Of a stretch of DNA of 64,000 nucleotides, positions 16,271 to 24,914 are shown piece after piece; position 1 is the first letter of the stretch; each line of letters opens with the position of its first letter. This DNA comes from Marinobacterium iners (GTDB lineage Bacteria; Pseudomonadota; Gammaproteobacteria; Pseudomonadales; Balneatricaceae): the NCBI RefSeq assembly GCF_017310015.1, contig NZ_CP022297.1, positions 2,108,001-2,172,000 of the forward strand. Direction: 5' to 3'. A program made the position numbers and the translations under genes. The notes below the pieces were generated by a model. That model did no database searches and was not told the DNA's origin. It saw only the letters and a program-made list of their open reading frames with translations.

Positions 16271-18139
16271 GGCGGCGTCGATAATACTCCAGTAAAACGC
16301 CAGCTCCCGCTCCAGCACCTGTGCCTGGTTTTCGGGCTGGCGAAAGCCGTGTGCTTCGTCGGGGAAGTAATGGGTTTCAACGCGAATGCCGTTTTCGCTC
16401 AGGCTCTGTGCCATCCGGCGCGTTTGCTCCGGCAGCACGACCTTGTCCTGTTCGCCCTGAAAGAAGATCACCGGGGCGCTGACGCGGTGGGCCTGCATCA
16501 GCGGCGAGCGTGACGTGTAGCGTTCAGGCTCGGTTGCGGGGTCTCCGATCAGCCAGTGCAGATAACGGGATTCAAACTTGTGCGTGAGCCGGTTCAGTCG
16601 CGCCGGGTCACTGACGCCGTAGAGGCTGGCCCCGCCGCTGAAGCGGGTGGAACGGCACAGTGTACTCAGGGTGGTATAGCCACCGGCACTGTTGCCACGA
16701 ATGAAGATGGCATCGGGCTGTGCCCGTCCCTGTTCGATCAGGCGGCAGGCAATGGCGTCCACGTCTTCCACATCGGTGATGCCCCACTGCCCTGCCAGTT
16801 GCAGGCGGTAGTCTCGTCCATACCCGGTGCTGCCGCGGTAGTTCACATCCGCGATCATGAAGCCGCGCTGTGTCCAGTACTGGATGGCAGGCTTGAGCAC
16901 CGGGGCCGTGCTGGCCGTTGGCCCACCGTGGGTCCAAATCACCAGCGGCAGCGACTGGTCGTGCGGCACATTGGCTGGTCGATACAGAAAGTACGGTACG
17001 GAATCGACCCATTCACACACCGGCAGACTGGGTGCATAGGTCGGAGTATGCCCTCCGGCCAGGACTGTACATTGGTCAGGATCGTCGGCATCCAGCTCGG
17101 TATCGATCTTCACAATAGCCGGCTCGCGATCGACAAACTCGGCAACACACCCGATCCATGTCTCCGCAACACAGAGTGCGTGCAGGCGTGTGGGCATCAG
17201 GCTCAGCTCCAGCGGCTGCCAGCCCTGCGCGACCTTCGAGCCCTGCATAAAACGCCACAGGCGGGTATAGCCATCGCATTGACCCAGCGCGACAAGCTCA
17301 CCCGATGCGGTCCAGCCGTAGGTACTCAGACCAAACTGCCAGGGCGCGGTGGTAAATTCAGTGCGCTCCGGCACTGTGCTGCCGGCGGTGTGCAGCGGCT
17401 GAAACCCGGACGAGGTCAGCGCTTCAATGCGCCACCAGTTGTCACGATCAACCACGGCATGCAGTTGCCCTTCGGGTGAAAAGCGCGGCTGCAGCCAGGC
17501 GGCGTCTTGCGTGTCGGATACCTGACAGGCCTGAGCAATCTGCCCGGCCCCGTTCAGATCCGCCAGCATCAGGCGGGTACAGCGCCAAGGCTGTTGCGGG
17601 TGATCCCACTCAACCCACGCCAGCCGATCGCCTGTTGGGCTCAAGGCCGGTGAGCTGTAAAAGTCGTCGCCTGCTGCCAGTGTTTCCACGCCGCCGGCCT
17701 CCAACTCGACCGTGACCAGTCGGTTGATTGGCTCCGGCGCCGTTTCAGTGTGCTGTTCGCTGATCGCCAGCAGACGCTGATGGCGGGCGTCGTACTGCAG
17801 ATCGGCAAAACGTGTATCGGGCATCGTCGTCAGAGGATAGGCCGGGGAAGCCGCGTCCAGCGGCTGGCACCAGATCTGCTGGTCGCTGTCGTTGACGAAG
17901 CAGAACCGCCCATCCGCCAGACACCAGGCGCCGCCGCCGTACTCATGTACGCGGCTGCGCGCGCTCAGATGATCGGGCAGCAGGCTGACCGCCTCGCCCT
18001 CCTCAAACCGGCACAGCCGATTGCGCCCTGTGGCGGCATCAAAGCTCACCCCGTACAGCTGCCCCTGATGAAACCTCAAGGCGGCGTAGTCATGGATCGA
18101 CTGCACCGCCTCCTGTGCACTGATCACCTCTTCACCCAC
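16253..18139 (-). CDS. pqqH: S9-family (prolyl oligopeptidase-type) peptidase of the PQQ cluster
   Basis: About 628 residues with an N-terminal beta-propeller and a C-terminal alpha/beta-hydrolase domain. The catalytic triad is visible: Ser in GNSAGG, Asp in GEQDKV and His in DEAHGF; the oxyanion region is WTHGGP. In Pseudomonas aeruginosa an equivalent peptidase gene follows pqqE and is called pqqH. A role in trimming PqqA or clearing peptide by-products is often proposed but not proven. The start is uncertain: a GTG at 18139 overlaps the pqqE end by 8 bp, while the frame stays open to 18220. Confidence 0.88.
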   Translation of the reverse strand: MGEEVISAQEAVQSIHDYAALRFHQGQLYGVSFDAATGRNRLCRFEEGEAVSLLPDHLSARSRVHEYGGGAWCLADGRFCFVNDSDQQIWCQPLDAASPAYPLTTMPDTRFADLQYDARHQRLLAISEQHTETAPEPINRLVTVELEAGGVETLAAGDDFYSSPALSPTGDRLAWVEWDHPQQPWRCTRLMLADLNGAGQIAQACQVSDTQDAAWLQPRFSPEGQLHAVVDRDNWWRIEALTSSGFQPLHTAGSTVPERTEFTTAPWQFGLSTYGWTASGELVALGQCDGYTRLWRFMQGSKVAQGWQPLELSLMPTRLHALCVAETWIGCVAEFVDREPAIVKIDTELDADDPDQCTVLAGGHTPTYAPSLPVCEWVDSVPYFLYRPANVPHDQSLPLVIWTHGGPTASTAPVLKPAIQYWTQRGFMIADVNYRGSTGYGRDYRLQLAGQWGITDVEDVDAIACRLIEQGRAQPDAIFIRGNSAGGYTTLSTLCRSTRFSGGASLYGVSDPARLNRLTHKFESRYLHWLIGDPATEPERYTSRSPLMQAHRVSAPVIFFQGEQDKVVLPEQTRRMAQSLSENGIRVETHYFPDEAHGFRQPENQAQVLERELAFYWSIIDAASNPPR

Positions 18140-19295
18140 GCGCAAACACCCGTGAGTTGCGTTCGTTGCGGAAGGTGATCGGCGTGTACTCGCCGCTCTG
18201 TTCGGCAGCGGCACGGGCATCCAAAATTTTCTGATGATGCGGTGACTTGCTGCACACCGGGTCCGCCGCGTTCATGTCACCGGCCAGCATATAGGCCTGA
18301 CAGCGACAGCCGCCCAGATCGTGTTCCTTTTCGTCACAGGAGCGACAGGGCTCCTGCATCCAGTCGTCGCCCCGGAAGTGGTTGAAGCCGAACGACTCGT
18401 GCCAGATATGCTGCAGGGTATTGTCCTTCACATTGGGGAATTCGATCGGCAGCATGCGGGCACTGTGGCATGGCAAGGCGGTGCCATCCGGCGTCACGGT
18501 GAGGAAGATTTCGCCCCAGCCGTTCATGCACTTCTTCGGCCGCTCTTCGTAGTAATCAGGCGTGACGAAGATCAGTTTGATCGGGTTACCTTCGGCCGCG
18601 AGTTTTTCACGGTATTCGTTGGTGATGCGCTCGGCCCGCTCCAGCTGCGCTTTTGTAGGCAGCAGCGCCCCCTTGTTTTCGTAGGCCCAGCCGTAGTACT
18701 GGCAGGTGGCCAGTTCGACAAAGTCCGCTTCCAGTTCCACACACAGCTCGATGATGCGGTCGATCCGGTCGATGTTGTGCTTATGGGTGACGAAGTTGAG
18801 CACCATGGGATAGCCCTGGGCTTTGACTTCGCGCGCCATCTTCAGTTTCTGCTCAAACGCCTTGCTGGAGCCGGCCAGCATGTTGTTGACCGTTTCGTCC
18901 GAGGCCTGGAAGCTGATCTGGATATGGTCCAGCCCCGCTTCACGGAAAGCCGCGATACGGTCCGCGTTGAGGCCGATGCCGGAGGTGATCAAGTTGGTGT
19001 AGTAGCCCAGCGAACGTGCCTCGGCGATCAGCTGTTCCAGATCCCGACGTACCAGCGGCTCGCCACCGGAGAAGCCCAACTGCGCCGCGCCCATCTTGCG
19101 GGCCTGACGGAACACCTCGATCCACTGATCGGTGCTCAGTTCTTCGCCGTGCTCGGCGAAGTCCAGCGGGTTGCTGCAGTAGGGACACTGCAGCGGGCAT
19201 TTGTAAGTCAGTTCCGCCAGCAGCCAGAGCGGTTGGCTCTGGTGCTGGGGTGTCTGCTGTTGTGTGGACCCGTGTTCAGACTTGAGCTCAGACAT
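18132..19295 (-). CDS. pqqE: PQQ biosynthesis radical SAM protein PqqE
   Basis: 387-residue radical SAM enzyme that forms the carbon-carbon bond between glutamate and tyrosine of PqqA, using PqqD as peptide chaperone. The radical SAM cluster motif is CPLQCPYC (Cys33, 37, 40), followed by FSGGEPL. The C-terminal SPASM domain retains its cysteine-rich end (CRSCDEKEHDLGGCRC). The start at 19295 overlaps the pqqD stop by 8 bp (ATGTCTGA), a coupled junction; upstream in-frame ATGs would run into pqqD. Confidence 0.98.
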   Translation of the reverse strand: MSELKSEHGSTQQQTPQHQSQPLWLLAELTYKCPLQCPYCSNPLDFAEHGEELSTDQWIEVFRQARKMGAAQLGFSGGEPLVRRDLEQLIAEARSLGYYTNLITSGIGLNADRIAAFREAGLDHIQISFQASDETVNNMLAGSSKAFEQKLKMAREVKAQGYPMVLNFVTHKHNIDRIDRIIELCVELEADFVELATCQYYGWAYENKGALLPTKAQLERAERITNEYREKLAAEGNPIKLIFVTPDYYEERPKKCMNGWGEIFLTVTPDGTALPCHSARMLPIEFPNVKDNTLQHIWHESFGFNHFRGDDWMQEPCRSCDEKEHDLGGCRCQAYMLAGDMNAADPVCSKSPHHQKILDARAAAEQSGEYTPITFRNERNSRVFARG

Positions 19296-19566
19296 AGCCG
19301 ATCCAGTTCTGCTCATGGGCAATCGCCAGGAACTCCAGTACATCCGGCCCCAGTTCACCGGCGTCGGGGAAGCGGGTTTCCAGGGCCTGAATGATGGCCG
19401 CACAGTCCTGCTCGCCATTCACTTCACTGAGGATGGCGCCGGCGCTGTCATTCAGTTTGATCATCCCTTCGGGATACAGCAGTACATGGCAGTTCTGCGC
19501 CTCTTCCCACTGGAAGCGGAACATGGCGTTCAGCTTCGGGATTTGGTCCAGCGCCGGTTTAGTCAT
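19288..19566 (-). CDS. pqqD: PQQ biosynthesis peptide chaperone PqqD
   Basis: 92-residue RiPP recognition protein that binds PqqA and presents it to PqqE. The sequence shows the family pattern: an early FRFQWEEAQNCHVLLYPEGM beta-rich part and a helix LNDSAGAILSEVNG. Its start overlaps the pqqC stop (ATGACTAA) and its end overlaps pqqE, so pqqC, D and E are translationally coupled. Confidence 0.97.
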   Translation of the reverse strand: MTKPALDQIPKLNAMFRFQWEEAQNCHVLLYPEGMIKLNDSAGAILSEVNGEQDCAAIIQALETRFPDAGELGPDVLEFLAIAHEQNWIGYV

Positions 19567-20317
19567 TGAACAGTCCTCGGTGGTATACCTTTTCCGGCGT
19601 CACGGTATGGAACGGCGGACGCTCCAGTTCGTACGCCATGGTCATGGCATCGAGCATACTCCAAAGCACATCCAGCTTGAACTGCAGGACCTCCAGCATC
19701 CGCTCCTGCTGCGCGCGGGTGGTGTAGTGATCCAGGGTGATCTGCAGGCCGTGTTCCACATCGCGGCGTGCTTCGGTGAGGCGGTTGCGGAAGTACTGGT
19801 AGCCCTCGGCCTTGATCCACGGGTAGTGCGTGGGCCAGGTATCCAGACGGGACTGGTGGATATGCGGGGCAAACAGCTCGGTCAGCGAGGAGCTGGCCGC
19901 TTCCTGCCAAGTGGCGCGGCGGGCGAAGTTGACGTAGGCATCCACCGCAAAGCGTACGCCCGGCAGGACATGCTCGTGGGACAGGATCTCTTCGCGTGTG
20001 AGGCCCACGGCTTCACCCAGCTGCAGCCAGGCTTCGATGCCGCCGACGGCACCGTCGTACCCGTCATGGTCCATGATCCGCTGCAGCCACTGGCGGCGTA
20101 CGTCGCGGTGCGGGCAGTTGGCCAGAATGGCGGCATCCTTGAGCGGGATGTTGACCTGATAGTAGAAGCGGTTGGCGACCCAGCCGCGGATCTGTTCCGG
20201 GGTGGAGTGACCGGCATACATGGCCACATGGTAGGGGTGGTGAATGTGGTAGAGATCGCCTTTGGCGCGCAGGGCCTGTTCGAATTCGCTGCGGCTCATC
20301 GGTTCACAGTTGCTCAT
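19559..20317 (-). CDS. pqqC: Pyrroloquinoline-quinone synthase PqqC
   Basis: 252-residue cofactorless oxidase that performs the final ring closure and eight-electron oxidation yielding PQQ. It has the all-helical TenA/haem-oxygenase-like fold. Recognisable conserved stretches include HPYHVAMYAGH near the N-terminus, FYYQVNIPLKDAAI and DVEHGLQITLDHY. A strong ribosome-binding site, GAGGAG, precedes the ATG. It lies 11 bp downstream of pqqB. Confidence 0.97.
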   Translation of the reverse strand: MSNCEPMSRSEFEQALRAKGDLYHIHHPYHVAMYAGHSTPEQIRGWVANRFYYQVNIPLKDAAILANCPHRDVRRQWLQRIMDHDGYDGAVGGIEAWLQLGEAVGLTREEILSHEHVLPGVRFAVDAYVNFARRATWQEAASSSLTELFAPHIHQSRLDTWPTHYPWIKAEGYQYFRNRLTEARRDVEHGLQITLDHYTTRAQQERMLEVLQFKLDVLWSMLDAMTMAYELERPPFHTVTPEKVYHRGLFND

Positions 20318-20328
20318 GTCGGATCTCC

Positions 20329-21249
20329 TCAGAGTTCAATGCTCATGCCGTCAAAGGCGACCTCGATGCCGTGTTCGTTCAGCACGCCGCGCTCGGGTGA
20401 GTCTTCGATCAGGATCGGGTTGGTGTTGTTAATGTGGATGAGCACCTTGCGCGGTTTATCCAGCGTATCCAGGTAGGCGATCATGCCTTCTTCCCCGGAT
20501 TGGGGCAGGTGCCCCATGTGCACGCCCAGCTTGTCACCGACGCCGGCGTGGATCATCTCGTCCTCGCGCCAGAGGGTGCCATCCACCAGCAGACAGTCGG
20601 CGTCTTCCATAATCGGGCGCAGATGGTCTTCGATCCGGCCAAGACCCGGTGCATAGAACAGGGAACGCCCGGTGGCGTCATCCTTCAGCAGCATACCGAT
20701 GTTGTCACCGGGGTGCGGGTCGTTGCGGTGCGGCGAGTACGGCGGTGCGCTGGAGCGCAGCGGTACGGCGGTCAAAGTGATGCCCGGTACTTCGGCAATG
20801 GTAAATTCGTTGTAGGTCTCGGTGCTGGGGATCTGGTTCCACGCCAGGCCACCGTTCCAGTGCTCCAGCATGTTGAAGACCGGGAAGCCGGTGCTCAGGT
20901 CCTGCTTCACCATGTCGGTGCAGTAGACCTGATGCGGGCAGCCTTCACGCAGCATCAGCAGGCCGGTGGTGTGGTCGATCTGGCTATCCATCAGCACGAC
21001 CGCCGCAATGCCGGTATCACGTTTGCCCTGCTTGGGCTGCAGGGGCTCGAAGCTTTCCAGCTGAGCGCGGATATCCGGTGAGGCGTTGAACAGGATCCAG
21101 TCACGTCCGTTGAGGCTGGCCGCGATGGAGGATTGGGTACGGGCCTTGGCATTGAGGGTGCCGTTGCGCAGGCCTTTGCAGTTGTCGCAGTTGCAGTTCC
21201 ATTGCGGAAAGCCGCCCCCGGCGGCGGAGCCCAGTATCTGTATTTTCAT
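20329..21249 (-). CDS. pqqB: PQQ biosynthesis protein PqqB (metallo-beta-lactamase fold)
   Basis: 306-residue protein of the metallo-beta-lactamase fold. PqqB hydroxylates the Glu-Tyr-derived intermediate before PqqC acts. The N-terminus MKIQILGSAAGGGFPQWNC and the CxCxxC cysteines nearby (NCNCDNC) are typical, as are DSQIDHTTGL and VDGTLW. The start at 21249 matches the family; an upstream codon at 21291 would lie in the attenuator hairpin. Confidence 0.97.
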   Translation of the reverse strand: MKIQILGSAAGGGFPQWNCNCDNCKGLRNGTLNAKARTQSSIAASLNGRDWILFNASPDIRAQLESFEPLQPKQGKRDTGIAAVVLMDSQIDHTTGLLMLREGCPHQVYCTDMVKQDLSTGFPVFNMLEHWNGGLAWNQIPSTETYNEFTIAEVPGITLTAVPLRSSAPPYSPHRNDPHPGDNIGMLLKDDATGRSLFYAPGLGRIEDHLRPIMEDADCLLVDGTLWREDEMIHAGVGDKLGVHMGHLPQSGEEGMIAYLDTLDKPRKVLIHINNTNPILIEDSPERGVLNEHGIEVAFDGMSIEL

Positions 21250-21293
21250 TATTGTGTGTATCCGCTGGGGTAAAAAAGGATCGGCAAGCAAAA

Positions 21294-21311
21294 GCGGCCC
21301 CGAAGGGCCGC
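21294..21311 (-). terminator. Attenuator hairpin between pqqA and pqqB
   Basis: On the minus strand a perfect 7-bp stem, GCGGCCC/GGGCCGC, closes a TTCG loop and is followed by TTTT. The loop forms the exceptionally stable C(UUCG)G tetraloop. It sits 8 bp after the pqqA stop. Partial termination here would keep pqqA mRNA in excess over the enzymes that process its product. Confidence 0.85.
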
Positions 21312-21318
21312 CGTGTGC

Positions 21319-21390
21319 TCAGCGGTTGGCGAAGTACATGGTGACTTCGAAGCCGATGCGCAGATCAGTGTAGGCAGGTTTGGTCCACAT
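21319..21390 (-). CDS. pqqA: PQQ precursor peptide PqqA
   Basis: 23-residue ribosomal precursor of PQQ, reading [13 protein letters not shown] then [10 protein letters not shown]. The glutamate and tyrosine that become PQQ are in the E-V-T-M-Y motif with the required three-residue spacing. The ATG is preceded by GAGGAA at good distance. It is the first gene of the pqq operon and is followed by an attenuator. Its promoter region carries a motif shared with exaC. Confidence 0.97.
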
Positions 21391-21462
21391 AATGCGTTCC
21401 TCGTTTTTGTTATCGATATGTCTTTGTGACACCCTGATAGTAGGCAACCGTGCCACCACTCC

Positions 21463-21477
21463 AATATGGTACTTTGG
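21463..21477. promoter_or_regulatory. Motif shared by the pqqA and exaC promoters (pqqA copy)
   Basis: AATATG-GTA-CTTTGG lies 73 bp upstream of the pqqA start. The exaC upstream region has AATATG-AGC-CTTTGG: 12 of 15 positions match and both half-blocks are identical. In Pseudomonas the pqq and exa genes share LuxR-type response regulators, so this may be an activator site. Confidence 0.45.
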
Positions 21478-21550
21478 AACGAATTCAGGGCTGACTTGGT
21501 ATAGCAACCAGCGGTATGGCACGCCGCGGCGTACCTACACCTTATACGAA

Positions 21551-21571
21551 AAAAACGGCCCGGAGGCCGTT
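21551..21571 (-). terminator. Terminator downstream of exaC
   Basis: Perfect 7-bp stem AACGGCC/GGCCGTT (21554-21560 with 21565-21571) around a 4-base loop; on the minus strand it is followed by a run of T. It separates exaC from the pqq operon. Nearer the exaC stop a second short stem, GGGCCT/AGGCCC (21655-21670), lacks a T run. Confidence 0.85.
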
Positions 21572-21675
21572 AAACGGATTGCTGCAGAGCAATAGACTGC
21601 CAGGGTGAAGCAGCCATGATTTGCACATCCATGTGCAGTGCTTCGGAGATAACAGGGCCTGTAAAGGCCCGTGCC

Positions 21676-23196
21676 TTAGAAGAATCCCAGCGGGTTGATG
21701 TCGTAGCTGACCAGCATGTTCTTGGTCTGCTGGTAGTGATCGAGCATCATCTTGTGCGTTTCACGACCCACGCCGGACTTCTTGTAACCACCAAAGGCAG
21801 CATGTGCCGGGTATTGGTGGTAGCAGTTGGTCCAGACACGACCGGCCTGAATGCCACGGCCCATGCGGTAGGCGCGGTTCATGTCGCGACTCCAGACACC
21901 GGCACCCAGACCAAACTCGGTGTCGTTGGCGATGGCGAGGGCTTCAGCCTCGTCCTTGAAGGTGGTAACGGATACGACCGGTCCAAAGATCTCTTCCTGG
22001 AACACGCGCATGCTGTTGTTGCCCTTGAGCAGAGTCGGCTGGATGTAGTAGCCGCGGCCCAGGTCATCGCCCAGCTGCTCCTTGTCACCACCGATCAGCA
22101 CTTCAGCACCTTCGGCACGGCCGATGTCGAAGTAGCTCATGATCTTGTCGAACTGCTCCTGAGAAGCCTGAGCACCGACCATGGTTTCGGTATCGAGCGG
22201 GTTGCCACGCTTGATCTTCTTGATGCGATCAATCACGCGCGCGATGAAATCATCGTAAATGCTTTCCTGCACCAGCAGACGCGACGGACAGGTGCAGACT
22301 TCGCCCTGGTTGAAGAACGCCAGTACGGTACCTTCCACACACTTATCGATGAATTCGTCTTCATGGTTCATGACGTCTTCAAAGTAGATGTTGGGTGACT
22401 TGCCGCCCAGCTCTACAGTCGACGGAATGATGTTTTCGGCAGCACATTTCAGAATGTGGGAACCCACCGGGGTTGAGCCGGTGAAGGCGATTTTGGCAAT
22501 GCGCTTGCTGGTCGCCAGAGCCTGACCCGCTTCGGCACCAAAACCGTTAACGATATTCAGCACGCCCGGCGGCAACAGGTCCTGAATGGTTTCCATCAGC
22601 TTCAGAATGGACCAGGGAGTTTGCTCAGCAGGCTTCAGTATGATGCAGTTGCCTGCCGCCAGTGCCGGAGCAATTTTCCACGCCGCCATCAGCAGCGGGA
22701 AGTTCCAGGGAATGATCTGGCCGACAACACCCAGCGGCTCATGGAAGTGGTAGGCCACGGTGTTTTCGTCGATCTCGCCGATGGAGCCTTCCTGCGCACG
22801 GATACAGCCGGCAAAGTAACGGAAGTGGTCGATGGCCAGCGGTACGTCAGCGGCCAGGGTTTCACGCACAGCCTTACCATTGTCCCAGGTTTCGGCCACG
22901 GCGATCTGTTCCAGATTTGCTTCCAGACGGTCAGCAATCTTGAGCAGGGTGTTGGAACGTTCCTGCACGGAGGTACGAGCCCAGGCATCCTTGGCTGCGT
23001 GAGCAGCGTCCAGTGCCAGTTCGATATCTTCAGCGGTTGAACGGGGGATTTCACAGAAGGCTTCGCCGGTTACCGGTGAAACGTTTTTGAAGTATTCACC
23101 TTTCACCGGGGCTTTCCATTCACCGCCGATGAAGTTGCCGTAGCGCGGCTGCAGAGTGACGATGGAATCTGCCTGTCCTGGCTGTGCGTAGATCAT
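21676..23196 (-). CDS. exaC: Aldehyde dehydrogenase, ExaC/AcoD type
   Basis: 506-residue NAD(P)-dependent aldehyde dehydrogenase. The catalytic cysteine is in NQGEVCTCPSR (first Cys), the general base in VELGGKSPNI, and the cofactor stretch is FTGSTPVGSHI. It is closest in context and sequence to ExaC, the acetaldehyde dehydrogenase next to the pqq genes in Pseudomonas aeruginosa, where it oxidises acetaldehyde made by the PQQ-dependent ethanol dehydrogenase. No quinoprotein dehydrogenase gene is in this window. It has its own terminator and a putative activator site upstream. Confidence 0.93.
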   Translation of the reverse strand: MIYAQPGQADSIVTLQPRYGNFIGGEWKAPVKGEYFKNVSPVTGEAFCEIPRSTAEDIELALDAAHAAKDAWARTSVQERSNTLLKIADRLEANLEQIAVAETWDNGKAVRETLAADVPLAIDHFRYFAGCIRAQEGSIGEIDENTVAYHFHEPLGVVGQIIPWNFPLLMAAWKIAPALAAGNCIILKPAEQTPWSILKLMETIQDLLPPGVLNIVNGFGAEAGQALATSKRIAKIAFTGSTPVGSHILKCAAENIIPSTVELGGKSPNIYFEDVMNHEDEFIDKCVEGTVLAFFNQGEVCTCPSRLLVQESIYDDFIARVIDRIKKIKRGNPLDTETMVGAQASQEQFDKIMSYFDIGRAEGAEVLIGGDKEQLGDDLGRGYYIQPTLLKGNNSMRVFQEEIFGPVVSVTTFKDEAEALAIANDTEFGLGAGVWSRDMNRAYRMGRGIQAGRVWTNCYHQYPAHAAFGGYKKSGVGRETHKMMLDHYQQTKNMLVSYDINPLGFF

Positions 23197-23306
23197 ATTC
23201 TTAGCCTCTTGTTGTTATTCGCATCACGCTCGAAGAGCAGTAACGATTGACGCTTTCAATATTAGCGAACGCTACTGATCTTCGAGTATAGTGCCTTGGC
23301 AGTGAG

Positions 23307-23321
23307 AATATGAGCCTTTGG
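23307..23321. promoter_or_regulatory. Motif shared by the pqqA and exaC promoters (exaC copy)
   Basis: AATATG-AGC-CTTTGG, 111 bp upstream of the exaC ATG. On the minus strand the CATATT half is followed after 16 bases by TATACT, a good -10, which would put the motif over or just upstream of the -35 region, as expected for an activator site. Confidence 0.45.
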
Positions 23322-23348
23322 TACTAGACAGGCCGATTAATTGTCAGA

Positions 23349-24779
23349 TTAGTTCAGCTCCAGCTGGATATGGAACGTGGTGCCCACTTCTGGATCAGAG
23401 GTGACAGCCATGTGCCCCCGGTGCTGCTGAGTGATGACATAGAAGGCAAAGGACAAGCGCTTTTCAGGCCCGGATGCAGATGCCATTTCATTCTCGGCAT
23501 GGTGCGGATAGGGCTCGAACAGGCACATCTGCTCTTCACTGCTGAGGCCCACACCATTGTGTTGAATGCGCAGCGACAGCGAATCATAGCTGCGTGAAGC
23601 ATAGAGTTTCAGCTTCGGTACAAATCCTTCCCTGTTCTGTGCAACTTTATCACTCAGGGCCGCCAACGAGTAACGAAGAATGCTCAGCAAGGCCTGCTGA
23701 AGCTCTGTTATGTAACAGGGGACTTTCGGCAGATCGGTTTCGAAGTGACGCTCGATTTTGACATCACTGAACGGAATCGCATTGGGGAGCGCCAGTACTT
23801 CACCCGCCAGATCAACCGAGTGTTCAATGATGTCGATAACATTGGCACTGGCTGGTGCAGTTGTGCGCCCACGCGCAAATTCGAGCAGATTCTGAATCAC
23901 TGACTCGACTTCTCGCCCGTTTTCGGCTGCGTTCTGCAGCAAGCGGTGAAGGCGTGCGACCTCCTCTTTCTGTTTGCCGCCTTCCTGCAGGAAGCTGGCG
24001 GATTCCAGCAGACTGTGGAAGCTGCGCAGATCAAACAGTATCGCCTGCAATGGCTTGTTTATATCGCTGGCCATAGTGGTGGCAAGCTCGCCCATCGACG
24101 CCAGTCGATCGTGCTGAATCAGCATGTTTTCGGCAATCACACGGCGGGTAACATCATCCACCATAATCACCACACCCGGCTCGCTGTAGTTTTCAAGCGG
24201 ATAGACGGTGATATCCATGTAGTAACTGCCCGGCTGGCTGTAGCGCAGCGTCAGGGTTTCGTTCTTCTGCAGCGCCTCTTCAATGTGGCTCGGTTTCAAG
24301 GTGATGTCCGGATAGATAGCCCAGAGGTTGCGCCCGATCGCGTTGATCGCCTTGATACCGGAAAGCTTCTCGGCACGCGGGTTCCACTGTGTAATCGTGC
24401 CTTCCCGGTCAAGACCGACCAGCACCAGCGGCATGGAGCTGAGAATATTCTGAATATAGGCCTCTGACGCCTGAAGGCGCCCAGTCGTCACTACATGCTC
24501 TGACACTTCCTGCTCCAACCGTGCGGTACGCTCTTTCACTCGTTTTTCGAGGTTGGCCTTGATCTCTTCCAGCTCGTGGTTGTAACCACGCGCCCGCCGC
24601 CAGACGATAAACAGTACGAGTGCCGCCAGCGTCAGCAGGATGATCAGCACACCGCTGGAAAAGTTGGCAACATATTGCCATTTGGTATTGCCATCCTCAT
24701 CTCGGAACGGCGCAAATATATCGGCCTGGGCGAAGGTAGCAGGCAGCAAAAGCAACAGAGCTATACAGTATCGAAACAT
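23349..24779 (-). CDS. Membrane PAS sensor kinase homologue lacking catalytic residues
   Basis: 476 residues: signal peptide (1-19), one transmembrane helix (about 41-62), a coiled coil (65-100), a PAS domain (about 105-215) and a histidine-kinase-like C-terminus. The H box reads MASDINKPLQAI, so the phosphorylated histidine is Ser238. The N box reads LLSILRYSLAAL, replacing its asparagines with Ser366 and Tyr370, and the G1 box is HNGVG instead of DNGxG. With all three sites changed in one open frame, it is probably not a working kinase and may be a sensor or scaffold. It lies upstream of exaC on the same strand, a position that suggests alcohol-oxidation control. Confidence 0.85.
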   Translation of the reverse strand: MFRYCIALLLLLPATFAQADIFAPFRDEDGNTKWQYVANFSSGVLIILLTLAALVLFIVWRRARGYNHELEEIKANLEKRVKERTARLEQEVSEHVVTTGRLQASEAYIQNILSSMPLVLVGLDREGTITQWNPRAEKLSGIKAINAIGRNLWAIYPDITLKPSHIEEALQKNETLTLRYSQPGSYYMDITVYPLENYSEPGVVIMVDDVTRRVIAENMLIQHDRLASMGELATTMASDINKPLQAILFDLRSFHSLLESASFLQEGGKQKEEVARLHRLLQNAAENGREVESVIQNLLEFARGRTTAPASANVIDIIEHSVDLAGEVLALPNAIPFSDVKIERHFETDLPKVPCYITELQQALLSILRYSLAALSDKVAQNREGFVPKLKLYASRSYDSLSLRIQHNGVGLSSEEQMCLFEPYPHHAENEMASASGPEKRLSFAFYVITQQHRGHMAVTSDPEVGTTFHIQLELN

Positions 24780-24835
24780 GATGCAAAGGGTATCCGGATG
24801 TAAAAAACTGGAAAGACAGGTGACTCAAGGCCCAC

Positions 24836-24841
24836 ATTATA
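24836..24841 (-). promoter_or_regulatory. Possible -10 element of the degenerate kinase gene
   Basis: A perfect TATAAT on the minus strand, about 57 bp upstream of the kinase-like gene's ATG. No convincing -35 hexamer is found at 16-18 bp, so it may need an activator. Confidence 0.35.
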
Positions 24842-24870
24842 ATGAATCAGAGTGGCTTCGGGATACACCT

Positions 24871-24903
24871 GATCTGACCGGCCATGTCATGAACGGTCAG
24901 ATC
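24871..24903. terminator. Inverted repeat downstream of the TRAP operon
   Basis: GATCTGACCG (24871-24880) and CGGTCAGATC (24894-24903) form a perfect 10-bp stem with a 13-base loop, 11 bp after the dctM stop. No T run follows on the minus strand, so it may terminate weakly or protect the mRNA 3' end. Confidence 0.5.
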
Positions 24904-24914
24904 GGATCGGATGG

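Noticed and set aside
21436..21458. Possible sigma-54 promoter (TGGCAC and TTGC) upstream of pqqA
   Set aside because: The GG and GC elements are eight bases apart, whereas sigma-54 requires ten; spacing changes of this size abolish activity.
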